Source: Larkinella sp965227735 (GTDB lineage Bacteria > Bacteroidota > Bacteroidia > Cytophagales > Spirosomataceae). From it: a DNA stretch of 64,000 bases. The number at the start of each line of letters is the position of its first letter. The first letter of the stretch is position 1. The translations under genes were made by a program, and so were the position numbers. The DNA lies in NCBI RefSeq assembly GCF_965227735.1, contig NZ_OZ245776.1, positions 4,898,001 through 4,962,000 of the forward strand, in the 5' to 3' direction. Positions 18,130-26,365 of the stretch are shown here, piece after piece. The notes beneath the pieces were generated by a model. That model saw only the letters and a list, made by a program, of their open reading frames with translations. It ran no database searches and was not told where the DNA came from.

Positions 18130-18175
18130 TTCATCCCTCCGGGATTATCAAATCCAACAATCCTGGAGGGATGAA
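18130..18175. repeat. Hairpin upstream of the cytochrome c gene
   Basis: TTCATCCCTCCGGGATT (18130-18146) pairs with AATCCTGGAGGGATGAA (18159-18175) with one mismatch and a 12-nt loop. It lies next to the four-palindrome cluster and 59 bp upstream of the cytochrome c start, so it may shape the 5' end of that transcript. Confidence 0.6.
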
Positions 18176-18233
18176 TCATTTTGTATCGGTGGTTTTTAAT
18201 CTGCCTGCGTTAAAACTCAATTTCAATTCAACA

Positions 18234-18674
18234 ATGCGATTTTTTAAAGGATTCATCATTGGTTTTTTAGCCCTGGGTTTAATCGGCATTATGGGGTTCA
18301 AGGATAATCCAGAACCCGACGAGCCGAAACAGGAGAAATGGAAAGCCCCTGTCTGGGCCGATACGCTGAAAAGCCACTTCCCGACCGAGCCGTTGACGCT
18401 CGAACAGGGCGAAGAATTATTCATGGAATATTGCTCGTCGTGCCACGGCGAAGCGGGCTACGGCGATGGCGCTGCGGGCCGGGCGTTGGGGGCCAAACCG
18501 GCTAACTTTCACGATCCGGAAGTGACCAAACAAACCGATGGCGCCCTGTTCTGGAAACTGTCGACCGGTCGCGGAAATATGCCGCCTTTTAAAGATGTTT
18601 TTTCGGACGAACAGCGGTGGCAACTGGTCGCTTATCTCCGGAAATTAACCAAAAAGAATACCGACACGAAATGA
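18234..18674 (+). CDS. Monohaem cytochrome c
   Basis: 146 residues from the ATG at 18234 (MRFFKGFIIGFLALG). N-terminal signal or membrane anchor, then a class I cytochrome c with haem site Cys67-x-x-Cys70-His71 (CSSCHGEAGYGDG) and axial Met in RGNMPPFKD. It likely accepts electrons from the flanking dehydrogenase-like proteins. Its stop overlaps the next start (ATGA at 18671-18674), so the two are probably co-translated. Confidence 0.92.
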   Translation: MRFFKGFIIGFLALGLIGIMGFKDNPEPDEPKQEKWKAPVWADTLKSHFPTEPLTLEQGEELFMEYCSSCHGEAGYGDGAAGRALGAKPANFHDPEVTKQTDGALFWKLSTGRGNMPPFKDVFSDEQRWQLVAYLRKLTKKNTDTK

Positions 18675-20131
18675 GGGCGTTCAACGCATTTTTGAGAAAA
18701 ATAAACCTGCTGACGGCCAGTGTGCTCTGCCCGGTTCTGCTCCACGCACAAGGCCCCGACGCCAAAGCTCCCATTCCGCCGACGGCCCTGCGCCCGGACA
18801 TCAAGGTCGAGCATTTCATGACTGTCGGCCCTGAAGCCGTGCGGCTGATCCAGCATCCAGGCACCGGCGATATCTATTACACGACCTTTACCGGGGACGT
18901 GTTTCGGGTGAAGCTAAATGGCCAACCGCCGGTGGCGGAGAAGGTTTTTTCGGCCGAAGACCACGGTATTACGCGCCTGCAGGGGGCGGCTTTTCTGAAA
19001 AACACGTTGTTTCTGGCGGGTAACATCAGCGTCAACGACAACAAGGGAACGAAGGGCCGGATGGTGCGCTACGACCTGGCGTCGGGCGAAAAACCGGAGC
19101 TGACCGTTGTGTTCAATACGGTTGAATACGGGACCAATAAAACCACCTTCGACCACGGCTGGAACGCGCTGGAAATCAGCCCGGATCAGAAATACATCTA
19201 CGTCAATACCGGTGCGCGAACCGACCACGGCGAGGTGCAGGACAACGGGGGCGTGTATCCCAACGCGCGGGATAATGCGTTGACCGCCAAAATCTTCCGG
19301 TTTCCGGTCGATGCGAAAAACCTGGAACTGCCGAATGACGAAGCCAAACTGAAAGCTGATGGCTACATCTACGCGGAAGGCATCCGGAATGCCTACGATA
19401 TGGCGTTCGATGGCGATGGCAGGCTGTTTGCGGTTTCCAATTCCGGCGACTACGACCACGCCGAAGACATGTTCTGGGTACAGAAAGGGCATCACTACGG
19501 TTTTCCGTGGGTGATGGGCGGCATCGACAATCCGCAGCAGAACCCCGACTGGCAGCCCGATCCGGAGAAAGATCCGTTCCTGAGCAAATTCGCCCACGCG
19601 TGGCTGATGCGGTATTTCCGGAATGATCCCGAGTTTCCGAAAAAACCGGCGGGCGTCAACTTCACCGGGCCGGTTTTGAACGTCGGCCCCGATGCCAACG
19701 AATACCGCGACCGGGCCACCGGCGTCGTCATGGATGGGGATTCGACGGGCGTTCCGGTTGGCACGTTCAACGCGCACAGTTCGCCCTTGGCCTTGTTTTT
19801 TGATACCCAAAACGTGCTGGCGGATGACCTGAAGGGCGACGGTTTTGTGATCCGGTATTCCGGGCCGCGACGCAATTCGACGGCGATCAATCCGCTGAAA
19901 AAACAGGGGCGGGACCTGTTGCATCTTGATTTAACGTACAACAAAACCACAGACAATTACTCGGTTAAAACCACCCGCCTGGTCGATGGTTTCACGGAGC
20001 CAACGGACGCTTTGCTGGTCGGCAACACCGTCTATGTGATCGAATACGGCGGCAAGGGCGGTAACCTCTGGAAAATTACCTTACCCGCCGATTCGAAAGC
20101 GGCAAAGAAACAGCGTAAGAAGTCCAACTAA
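18671..20131 (+). CDS. Sorbosone/glucose dehydrogenase-like (PQQ-type) beta-propeller protein
   Basis: 486 residues from the ATG at 18671, overlapping the cytochrome c stop by 4 bp. Signal peptide about 1-26 (LLHAQ). Propeller repeats run through the protein (IQHPGTGDIYYTTFTGDVFRV, DHGWNALEISPDQKYIYVNTG, AEGIRNAYDMAFDGDGRLFAV, HYGFPWVMGG). It has no haem site of its own, consistent with use of the cytochrome c next to it. The next gene, PLP enzyme copy 2, starts 18 bp downstream. Substrate unknown; a PQQ cofactor is inferred from the family. Confidence 0.88.
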   Translation: MRAFNAFLRKINLLTASVLCPVLLHAQGPDAKAPIPPTALRPDIKVEHFMTVGPEAVRLIQHPGTGDIYYTTFTGDVFRVKLNGQPPVAEKVFSAEDHGITRLQGAAFLKNTLFLAGNISVNDNKGTKGRMVRYDLASGEKPELTVVFNTVEYGTNKTTFDHGWNALEISPDQKYIYVNTGARTDHGEVQDNGGVYPNARDNALTAKIFRFPVDAKNLELPNDEAKLKADGYIYAEGIRNAYDMAFDGDGRLFAVSNSGDYDHAEDMFWVQKGHHYGFPWVMGGIDNPQQNPDWQPDPEKDPFLSKFAHAWLMRYFRNDPEFPKKPAGVNFTGPVLNVGPDANEYRDRATGVVMDGDSTGVPVGTFNAHSSPLALFFDTQNVLADDLKGDGFVIRYSGPRRNSTAINPLKKQGRDLLHLDLTYNKTTDNYSVKTTRLVDGFTEPTDALLVGNTVYVIEYGGKGGNLWKITLPADSKAAKKQRKKSN

Positions 20132-20149
20132 CCGATTAATGACACGATT

Positions 20150-21364
20150 ATGTTAAGCAGAAGAAAACTCATCAAACGCCTGTCGAGTGTCCCGCTGTTG
20201 GGCGGACTGGCAGGCGGTTTTTCGTTACCGGCTGCCGCTGCGGTGGCGGCTCCCAAGCGGGATTTATTCAAGGAATTTGGGGTTCGGACATTCATCAATG
20301 CCGCCGGAACGCTTACCTACATGACGGGTTCGCTGATGCACGACGAGGTGCTCGAAGCCATCAATTATGCCTCGAAAGAGTTCTGTTTGCTGGACGAATT
20401 GCAGGATAAAGTCGGGGAGAAGATTGCCAAAATGGTGCATTCGGAAGCCGCAGTAGTAACCTCTGGTGCTTTTTCCGGGATGACCCTGGGACTGGCCGGC
20501 ATTCTGACCGGAACGGATCAGAAAAAGGTCGAAGCGTTGCCGCATCTGGAAGGAACGGAGATGAAGTCGGAGGTGATTTGCCAGAAAGGACACGATATCG
20601 TCTATAACCACGCGCTGACCAATACCGGCTGTAAAATGGTGATGGTCGAAACCGTCGAGGACGTGGAAAAAGCGATCAACGAAAAAACCGCGCTGATGCA
20701 CTTTCTGCACATCCAGTCGGACAAAGGCAAAATCATGCACGAAGAATGGGTGGCGCTGGGCAAAAAACACAACATTCCGACCTGCATCGACATTGCCGCC
20801 GACGTGCCGCCAACCGAAAACCTCTGGAAATTCAACGATATGGGGTTCAGTTTTGTCGTTGTTTCGGGCGGAAAAGCCATGCGTGGTCCCCAGAGTGCGG
20901 GTTTGCTGATGGGCAAAAAAGACATCATTGCAGCCGCCCGGATGCACATGCCTCCACGTGGTTTCAACATCGGTCGTGGCATGAAGGTCAACAAGGAGGA
21001 GATTCTGGGCATGTACGTCGCGCTGGAAAAGTTCATTTCGCAGGATTATACCAAACTCTGGAAGTCGTGGGAGGACGGCGTTGCGCACGTTGAAAATACC
21101 GTCAAAACCATCAACGGCATCAAAACCGAGGTGCGCGTGAACCCACTCGGAAACCACACGCCCTCGCTTCGCATCTCCTGGGACCCGGCGGTGGTGAAAG
21201 TAACCGGAAAACAGGTGCAGGAAGCCCTGCGCAACGGTGACCCGTCCATCGAAGTGGGGGGCGGTGGCCCCAGCAGCATCGGCGTGACGGTCTGGATGAT
21301 GAAACCGGGTCAGGAAAAAATCGTGGCGAAACGAATCAAGGAAGAACTTTCGAAGGCGGTTTGA
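20150..21364 (+). CDS. Tat-signal SelA-like PLP-dependent enzyme (ammonia-lyase-like), copy 2
   Basis: 404 residues. N-terminus MLSRRKLIKRLSSVPLLGG is a Tat motif with an alanine-rich cleavage region (AAAAVAA). It is a close paralogue of the protein at 13671-14891: RTFINAAGTLTYMTGSLM, DIAADVPP, the Schiff-base Lys242 in SGGKAMRGPQSAG, and the identical stretch KVNKEEILGMYVALEKF. Even at DNA level the two genes share long identical words around 14520 and 20990. It pairs with amidohydrolase copy 2 downstream, repeating the order of copy 1. A different but related substrate is likely. Confidence 0.9.
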   Translation: MLSRRKLIKRLSSVPLLGGLAGGFSLPAAAAVAAPKRDLFKEFGVRTFINAAGTLTYMTGSLMHDEVLEAINYASKEFCLLDELQDKVGEKIAKMVHSEAAVVTSGAFSGMTLGLAGILTGTDQKKVEALPHLEGTEMKSEVICQKGHDIVYNHALTNTGCKMVMVETVEDVEKAINEKTALMHFLHIQSDKGKIMHEEWVALGKKHNIPTCIDIAADVPPTENLWKFNDMGFSFVVVSGGKAMRGPQSAGLLMGKKDIIAAARMHMPPRGFNIGRGMKVNKEEILGMYVALEKFISQDYTKLWKSWEDGVAHVENTVKTINGIKTEVRVNPLGNHTPSLRISWDPAVVKVTGKQVQEALRNGDPSIEVGGGGPSSIGVTVWMMKPGQEKIVAKRIKEELSKAV

Positions 21365-21382
21365 GAAAAAACGCCCCTAAAT

Positions 21383-21445
21383 CCCCTAAAGGGGACTTGG
21401 ACGCGGCTTAATCCGGATGCTGTCGCGTCCGTGTCCCTTTAGGGG
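21383..21445. repeat. Inverted repeat with CCCCTAAAGGGG arms
   Basis: CCCCTAAAGGGGAC (21383-21396) pairs with GTGTCCCTTTAGGGG (21431-21445) with a one-base indel, and GGACGCG/CGCGTCC extends the stem inward. Words of this type are scattered through many Bacteroidota intergenic regions. It lies between PLP enzyme copy 2 and amidohydrolase copy 2. Confidence 0.7.
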
Positions 21446-21488
21446 TCTGGGGCAAAAGCGAATTCCTATAATCAATAACCTGAACTCT

Positions 21489-22769
21489 ATGAAAAAATTA
21501 ACATTTTTCATTCTTGCGGTTTTTGTCGCCTTCGGCAATCTCGCCTGGGCGCAGCCCTACCACGTCGTCATCAAAGGCGGTCATGTGATCGATCCGAAGA
21601 ATAATATCAACGGGATTATGGATGTGGCCATTCTGGACGGGAAAATCGCGAAGGTGGCGAAAAACATCGACGCGACGGGCGCCCGGCAGGTGGTCAAGGC
21701 CAAAGGGTTGTATGTAACGCCCGGCATCATCGACATCCATACGCACGTTTTTTTCGGAACGAACATGGACCAGACCTACAGCAACGGCCCGAATGCCTTG
21801 CCGCCCGACGGTTTTACGTTCCGGAACGGCGTGACGACCATCGTGGATGCGGGTTGCTCGGGCTGGCGGGATTTTGAAGCGTTCAAGAAGCAAACCATCG
21901 ATGCGTCGCAAACGCGGGTGCTGGCGTTGCTCAATATTGTCGGTAGCGGGATGCGGGGCGGTAAGTTCGAGCAGAACATCGACGACATGGACGCCAAAGC
22001 GACGGCGGAAATGGCCCAAAAATATCCCGATCTGGTGGTCGGTGTGAAGCTGGCGCACTTCAACGGCCACGACTGGACGCCCACCGACCGCGCGGTGGAA
22101 GCCGGAAAGCTGGCGAATAAACCGGTGATGATCGACTTCGGTGGCAGCAAACCGACGCTTTCCATCGAAGAATTGTTTCTGAGACGCCTGCGGCCGGGCG
22201 ACATTTTTACCCACTGTTTCGGTCAACTGGCCACCCGCGAGCCGATTCTGGATGTGGCAACCAACAAGGTAAAACCGTTTGTTTGGGAAGCGCAGAAGAA
22301 GGGTGTCATTTTCGACGTCGGCTACGGTGGGATTAGTTTTGCCTTTTCACAAGCCATTCCGGCGCTGAAAAGCGGTTTTTTTCCGAACACGATCAGCACC
22401 GATATTCACACCGGCAGCATGAATAATGCCATGAAAGACATGTTGAACGTAATGTCGAAGTTCATGGCGATGGGCATGGATTTGCCAGCGGTGATCAAAG
22501 CCAGTACGTGGAGTCCGGCACTGGCCATCAAGCGGCCCGAACTGGGCAGCCTGACCGAAGGTTCGGAAGCAGATGTCGCCATTCTGGATTTGCAGGACGG
22601 CAAATTTGCGGTTCGGGACACCGGTTATTTTGGCTTCTTCGATTACACCGGCCACAAGATTGAGGGAAAACAGAAGCTTACCTGCGAAATGACCATCCGC
22701 AAAGGCCGGATCGTGTACGACCTGAACGGTATTGCCGATCCGATTGTGGTGCGTCCGCGGGCGCAGTAG
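21489..22769 (+). CDS. Exported amidohydrolase / dihydroorotase-like metallohydrolase, copy 2
   Basis: 426 residues from the ATG at 21489 (MKKLTFFILAVFVAFG). Sec signal about 1-20. It is a paralogue of the protein at 14919-16166, with the same order of motifs: VIKGGHVIDPKNN, GIIDIHTHVFFG (HxH), VVGVKLAHFNGHDW, FTHCFG, STDIHTGS. The upstream frame is open but enters the CCCCTAAAGGGG repeat, so the ATG before the signal peptide was chosen. It completes the second PLP-enzyme/amidohydrolase pair. Confidence 0.91.
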   Translation: MKKLTFFILAVFVAFGNLAWAQPYHVVIKGGHVIDPKNNINGIMDVAILDGKIAKVAKNIDATGARQVVKAKGLYVTPGIIDIHTHVFFGTNMDQTYSNGPNALPPDGFTFRNGVTTIVDAGCSGWRDFEAFKKQTIDASQTRVLALLNIVGSGMRGGKFEQNIDDMDAKATAEMAQKYPDLVVGVKLAHFNGHDWTPTDRAVEAGKLANKPVMIDFGGSKPTLSIEELFLRRLRPGDIFTHCFGQLATREPILDVATNKVKPFVWEAQKKGVIFDVGYGGISFAFSQAIPALKSGFFPNTISTDIHTGSMNNAMKDMLNVMSKFMAMGMDLPAVIKASTWSPALAIKRPELGSLTEGSEADVAILDLQDGKFAVRDTGYFGFFDYTGHKIEGKQKLTCEMTIRKGRIVYDLNGIADPIVVRPRAQ

Positions 22770-22972
22770 CGGTATTCGGTTTACAGTTTTCGGTTTCCGG
22801 TGGGCTGACGCATTCACTGGGGCTAATCAAGATTTGCAATCTTGATTCTAGCTGTTCCGGATTTTAAATCCGCAACAGTTTAGGTCGGTATTTCAAATGC
22901 CGACCAGCGCAGACAGTTACCGGGACGACGGCCCGGCGTAAACTGAAAACCGAATACCGTCAACCGAATACC
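22770..22972. repeat. Heptamer-built palindromic repeat with three internal hairpins
   Basis: The left arm (22770-22811) reads as heptamers GGTATT, CGGTTTA, CAGTTTT, CGGTTTC, CGGTGGG, CTGACGC. The right arm (22930-22972) is its imperfect inverse. Inside are three hairpins: AATCAAGATT/AATCTTGATT (22825-22847, perfect, 3-nt loop), CTGTTCCGGATTT with its inverse (22852-22878), and GGTCGGTATTT with its inverse (22883-22905). Members of the same family occur at 27713, 41465, 47981 and 57001. Confidence 0.8.
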
Positions 22973-22981
22973 TCAAACTGT

Positions 22982-22989
22982 TATATTTG
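22982..22989 (+). promoter_or_regulatory. Candidate -7 element (TATATTTG) of the BASS transporter gene
   Basis: TATATTTG matches the Bacteroidota -7 consensus TAnnTTTG and lies 33 bp before the start codon at 23023. No clear -33 TTTG is seen. It suggests that the transporter and lactonase genes can be transcribed apart from the upstream cluster. Confidence 0.5.
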
Positions 22990-23022
22990 GGGGTAATTCC
23001 TAAACCTTCTGAAAATAGTATC

Positions 23023-24135
23023 ATGCATAAACTGATTTTGGGTCTGGCGGGCGTCTGTCTGCTGGTAGCACTGGGGTTGATGATCAGCGGAAATCTTCCG
23101 CTGGCGGGTCCGTTTCTGATTGCTTTCTTTCTCGCGGTCGCCATCGGTTTTCGGGGGTTCGAAACCCTGAAAGGGTTTTCCTACACGGTTATGATTTTTG
23201 CCGCCGTCACCACGGCCTTGTTTTATCCCACGTATTTTGTTTCCTACAACGGCTTTAAATTCAGTACGTTAATTACGCCATTGATTCAGCTCATCATGTT
23301 CGGAATGGGTACGTCGATGAGTCTCGATGATTTTGTCGGTGTGGTTAAAATGCCGCGCGGGGTGCTGATCGGCGTCGTTAGTCACTTCATCATTATGCCG
23401 ACGATCGGCTACACGCTGGCGAGCATCAGCGGTTTGCCACCCGAAATTGCCGCCGGAATTATTCTGATCGGCTGTTCACCCAACGGCATGGCTTCCAACG
23501 TGATCTCGTATTTAGCCAAAGCCAATCTGGCGTTGTCGATTACGATTACGGCCATTTCCACCATGCTGGCTCCTTTCGTAACGCCCCTGTTGATGCGGAC
23601 GCTGGCGGGTGCTTTTGTCGAAATCGACACGCTGGCGATGATGTGGGACATTACGAAAATGGTGATTCTGCCGATTGGTGCGGGCTTGCTGTTCAACAAG
23701 TTTCTGAGCGGGAAAGCCAAATGGCTGGACGATGCCATGCCCTATGTGTCGATGTTTGGCATCACGTTTATCATTGTCATCATCACGTCGGCGGGGCGCA
23801 ACAGCCTGCTGTCGATCGGACCCATTTTGCTGGGTCTGGTTCTGATTCACAACCTGTCCGGTTATTTTCTGGGCTACTGGTCGGGCCGTCTGTTCCGCAT
23901 GAGCGAGCGAGACTGCCGAACCATTGCTATCGAAGTCGGCATGCAAAACGGTGGTCTGGCGTCGGGAATTGCCAACCAGATGGGGAAAATGGCCACCGTT
24001 GGTCTGGCTCCGGCTATTTTTGGGCCGTTGATGAACATTACCGGTTCCATTCTGGCGTCGTGGTGGCACCGCCGGATGCCGAAAGAAGAACGCGATGCTC
24101 CGCAGGAAGTGGTGCACGGCCACCGGAGTTTGTAG
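23023..24135 (+). CDS. Bile acid:sodium symporter (BASS) family transporter
   Basis: 370 residues from the ATG at 23023 (MHKLILGLAGV) with about ten membrane segments. Family motifs: LIMFGMGTSMSLDDF, a GCSPNGMASNVISYLAKAN crossing region, and the second-half signature EVGMQNGGLASGIA. BASS proteins import bile acids, pantothenate, pyruvate or other 2-keto acids with sodium. Here the setting after two PLP-lyase/amidohydrolase pairs suggests uptake of a keto-acid product; that is inference. Confidence 0.92.
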   Translation: MHKLILGLAGVCLLVALGLMISGNLPLAGPFLIAFFLAVAIGFRGFETLKGFSYTVMIFAAVTTALFYPTYFVSYNGFKFSTLITPLIQLIMFGMGTSMSLDDFVGVVKMPRGVLIGVVSHFIIMPTIGYTLASISGLPPEIAAGIILIGCSPNGMASNVISYLAKANLALSITITAISTMLAPFVTPLLMRTLAGAFVEIDTLAMMWDITKMVILPIGAGLLFNKFLSGKAKWLDDAMPYVSMFGITFIIVIITSAGRNSLLSIGPILLGLVLIHNLSGYFLGYWSGRLFRMSERDCRTIAIEVGMQNGGLASGIANQMGKMATVGLAPAIFGPLMNITGSILASWWHRRMPKEERDAPQEVVHGHRSL

Positions 24136-24177
24136 TTTTTAATTGGCTATAAGCGACAGCGATCGTAATGAGTAATG

Positions 24178-24259
24178 AATCCCTGTAGGGATTGAACAGC
24201 GTACCTATCGGCACGCTGGGAAAAATCAATTACGTCGGGGCTACCGACGCTGCGCTGTT
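24178..24259. repeat. Cloverleaf-like palindromic repeat (GCGTACCT...GGCACGC family)
   Basis: Hairpins AATCCC/GGGATT (24178-24193), AGCGTACC/GGCACGCT (24198-24217, one mismatch), and GTCGG/CCGAC (24234-24248). An outer pair AACAGCG/CGCTGTT (24195-24201 and 24253-24259) encloses the last two. The words GAACAGCGTA and CTACCGACGCT recur, in part inverted, in the repeats at 37403-37560, and the GCGTACCT/GGCACGC core recurs at 42789-42839. Confidence 0.7.
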
Positions 24260-24363
24260 TTGACCCTTTGGGCAAAAACGCTTTGGTAATTACGGTTCGA
24301 TAATCAATGAGAATCAATCCGACGTCAAAACGATTATAAACCGTGAATCACGGACTTTTTACA

Positions 24364-25290
24364 ATGAATCGAATGCCCTTCAAAAAAATATCGCTCGTTG
24401 TTGCCGCGCTGACTGGCGCGGGTTTACTCCTGATTTCAGCCATGCCGAATACGGCTGAGGAATTGTTCAAATCGACGGTTTTTACGCCGGTCAACGGTTT
24501 TACCTCCGGCGTCGAAGGCCCGGCGGTGGATAAATCCGGGACGGTTTATGCTGTCAACTTTGGCAAACAGGGCACGATCGGGCAGGTGACGCCAACGGGT
24601 GATGCCAGCGTGTTCATCGAGTTGCCCGAAGGCAGCATCGGCAACGGGATTCGGTTCAATAAGAAGGGCGATATGTTCATTGCCGATTATCCCAAACATA
24701 ACATTCTGAAAGTGGCCGCAGGCACCAAAAACCTGAGCGTTTTTGCCCACGAACCGCGCATGAACCAGCCCAACGACATCGCTATCGACGGCAAAGACCG
24801 CTTGTATGCGAGTGATCCAAGCTGGAAAAATAATACCGGCAACCTCTGGCGCATCGATACCGACGGCAAGGTGACCCTGCTCGAAGAAAACATGGGAACC
24901 ACCAATGGCGTTGAAGTAAGCCCGGATGACAAACACTTGTATGTCAACGAGTCGAACCAGCGGAAAGTCTGGGTCTACGATTTATCCGCCGATGGTAAGA
25001 TCAGCAACAAACGCCTGTTGATCGAGTTCCCGGACTTCGGCATGGATGGCATGCGTTGCGACGCCGACGGCAATCTCTATCTCACCCGGTTTGGCAAAGG
25101 CACCATTGCCAAAGTGGCCCCGAGCGGCAAGGTGACTCAGGAAATTCAGTTGGTGGGCAAACGCCCCACGAACATCTGTTTTGGCGGAAAAGACGGTCGC
25201 ACGGCCTACGTCACGCTGCAGGACCAGGGCAATCTGGAAAGCTTCCGGGTCGATAAACCGGGCCGGGAATGGGCGATCCGGAAGAAATAA
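24364..25290 (+). CDS. SMP-30/gluconolactonase-family beta-propeller hydrolase
   Basis: 308 residues from the ATG at 24364 (MNRMPFKKISLVV); 24373 is also possible, and a GTG at 24343 is less likely. Signal peptide about 1-27. Family metal-site residues are present: Glu in GVEGPAVDKSG, Asn in NQPNDIAIDGKDRLYASDP, Asn in TTNGVEVSPDDKHLYVN, and Asp in GMDGMRCDADGNLYL. It probably hydrolyses a sugar or amino-sugar lactone in the periplasm, which fits with the dehydrogenases upstream. Its end is only 19 bp from the convergent regulator gene. Confidence 0.88.
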   Translation: MNRMPFKKISLVVAALTGAGLLLISAMPNTAEELFKSTVFTPVNGFTSGVEGPAVDKSGTVYAVNFGKQGTIGQVTPTGDASVFIELPEGSIGNGIRFNKKGDMFIADYPKHNILKVAAGTKNLSVFAHEPRMNQPNDIAIDGKDRLYASDPSWKNNTGNLWRIDTDGKVTLLEENMGTTNGVEVSPDDKHLYVNESNQRKVWVYDLSADGKISNKRLLIEFPDFGMDGMRCDADGNLYLTRFGKGTIAKVAPSGKVTQEIQLVGKRPTNICFGGKDGRTAYVTLQDQGNLESFRVDKPGREWAIRKK

Positions 25291-25309
25291 CCGGTTTTTT
25301 ACGGCGGTT

Positions 25310-26365
25310 TTACCAGCGTGACCGTTTCAGTTTTTCGGGCTGGAGCACGCGGATGTTGGTTCCGCTGATGTCGATCAATCCATCGCTTTTAAACTCACTC
25401 AGCGTTCGGATCAGCGATTCGGTGGCGGTGCCGACCATCGCGGCCAGGTCATCGCGGGAAAACTGAATCACCGGCTCACTTTCGTGGGTTTGCAAATTCT
25501 GGTGGAGCCGCAGCAGCGTGTCGGCCACCCGCCGACGCAGCGAATCGTAGGCCATTTCCAGCAATTGCTGTTCGCGCTCGGTCACCCGGTTGGCCAGCAA
25601 CTGCACAAAACTCCGGGCCACTTCCCCGTCGCGCGAAAGGAGATCGATGAAGACTTCCTTTGGAATGTACACCAGTTCGGAATCTTCCAGCGCCACCGCC
25701 GAATCCGTGTGGTCGGTTTGCTCCAGCAGGCTCACATACCCGAAAAAGTCGCCTGTCTGGTACAATCCCGTAATAAATTCCTTGCCATCCGGGTTGGTTT
25801 TGTAGGTTTTCACGCGGCCACTCTGCACAAAATACAGCCGCATCGGTTCGTCGCCTTCCGAATACACAAACTGCTTTTTGCGGATCAAATGCCCTTTCCG
25901 GTCCACGGTCAGCGAATCGATGCCGGTCAGCGTCTGGGCATCGTCCAGAAATTGAGCCAGGCCGTCTTTGGTTTGTTCGTAGGCCGGTCGCATCTGGTCG
26001 AAGCGTTTCAGCCGTCCTTCCACCGCGTTCAGCAATTCAATTTCATCGAACGGTTTGGTCAGGTAATCATCCGCGCCCATTTCCATGCCCCGGCGGAAGT
26101 CGGAACGCTCGGTTTTGGCGGTCAGAAAAATGAACGGAATGCCCGACAAAACCGGGTTTTTGTTGAAAATATGCAGCACGCCGTAGCCATCCAGAATGGG
26201 CATCATGATGTCGCAAATCACCAGATCGGGCCGGGTTTCGAGGGCTTTCTCCACGCCGATCTTGCCGTTTTCGGCCGTCAGAACGTGGTAGTTGGCGAGT
26301 TCCAGAATTTCGGCCGTATTTTCCCGGATATGACTGTTATCTTCAATGAGCAGAATCGTCTTCAT
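25310..26365 (-). CDS. Response regulator with CRP-type output (REC, cyclic-nucleotide-binding fold, HTH)
   Basis: 351 residues. REC domain 1-120 with phospho-acceptor Asp52 (LVICDIMMP) and Lys104 (YLTKPF). A cNMP-binding-like barrel spans about 145-260 (RLYFVQSGRVKTYK, TGDFFGYVSLL), and a CRP/FNR winged helix about 275-345 (FSRDDLAAMVGTATESLIRTLSEF). It would be switched by the kinase gene it overlaps by 23 bp and may also sense a small ligand. No Cys cluster for iron-sulfur is present. Targets are unknown; the adjoining metabolic cluster is one candidate. Confidence 0.93.
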   Translation of the reverse strand: MKTILLIEDNSHIRENTAEILELANYHVLTAENGKIGVEKALETRPDLVICDIMMPILDGYGVLHIFNKNPVLSGIPFIFLTAKTERSDFRRGMEMGADDYLTKPFDEIELLNAVEGRLKRFDQMRPAYEQTKDGLAQFLDDAQTLTGIDSLTVDRKGHLIRKKQFVYSEGDEPMRLYFVQSGRVKTYKTNPDGKEFITGLYQTGDFFGYVSLLEQTDHTDSAVALEDSELVYIPKEVFIDLLSRDGEVARSFVQLLANRVTEREQQLLEMAYDSLRRRVADTLLRLHQNLQTHESEPVIQFSRDDLAAMVGTATESLIRTLSEFKSDGLIDISGTNIRVLQPEKLKRSRW

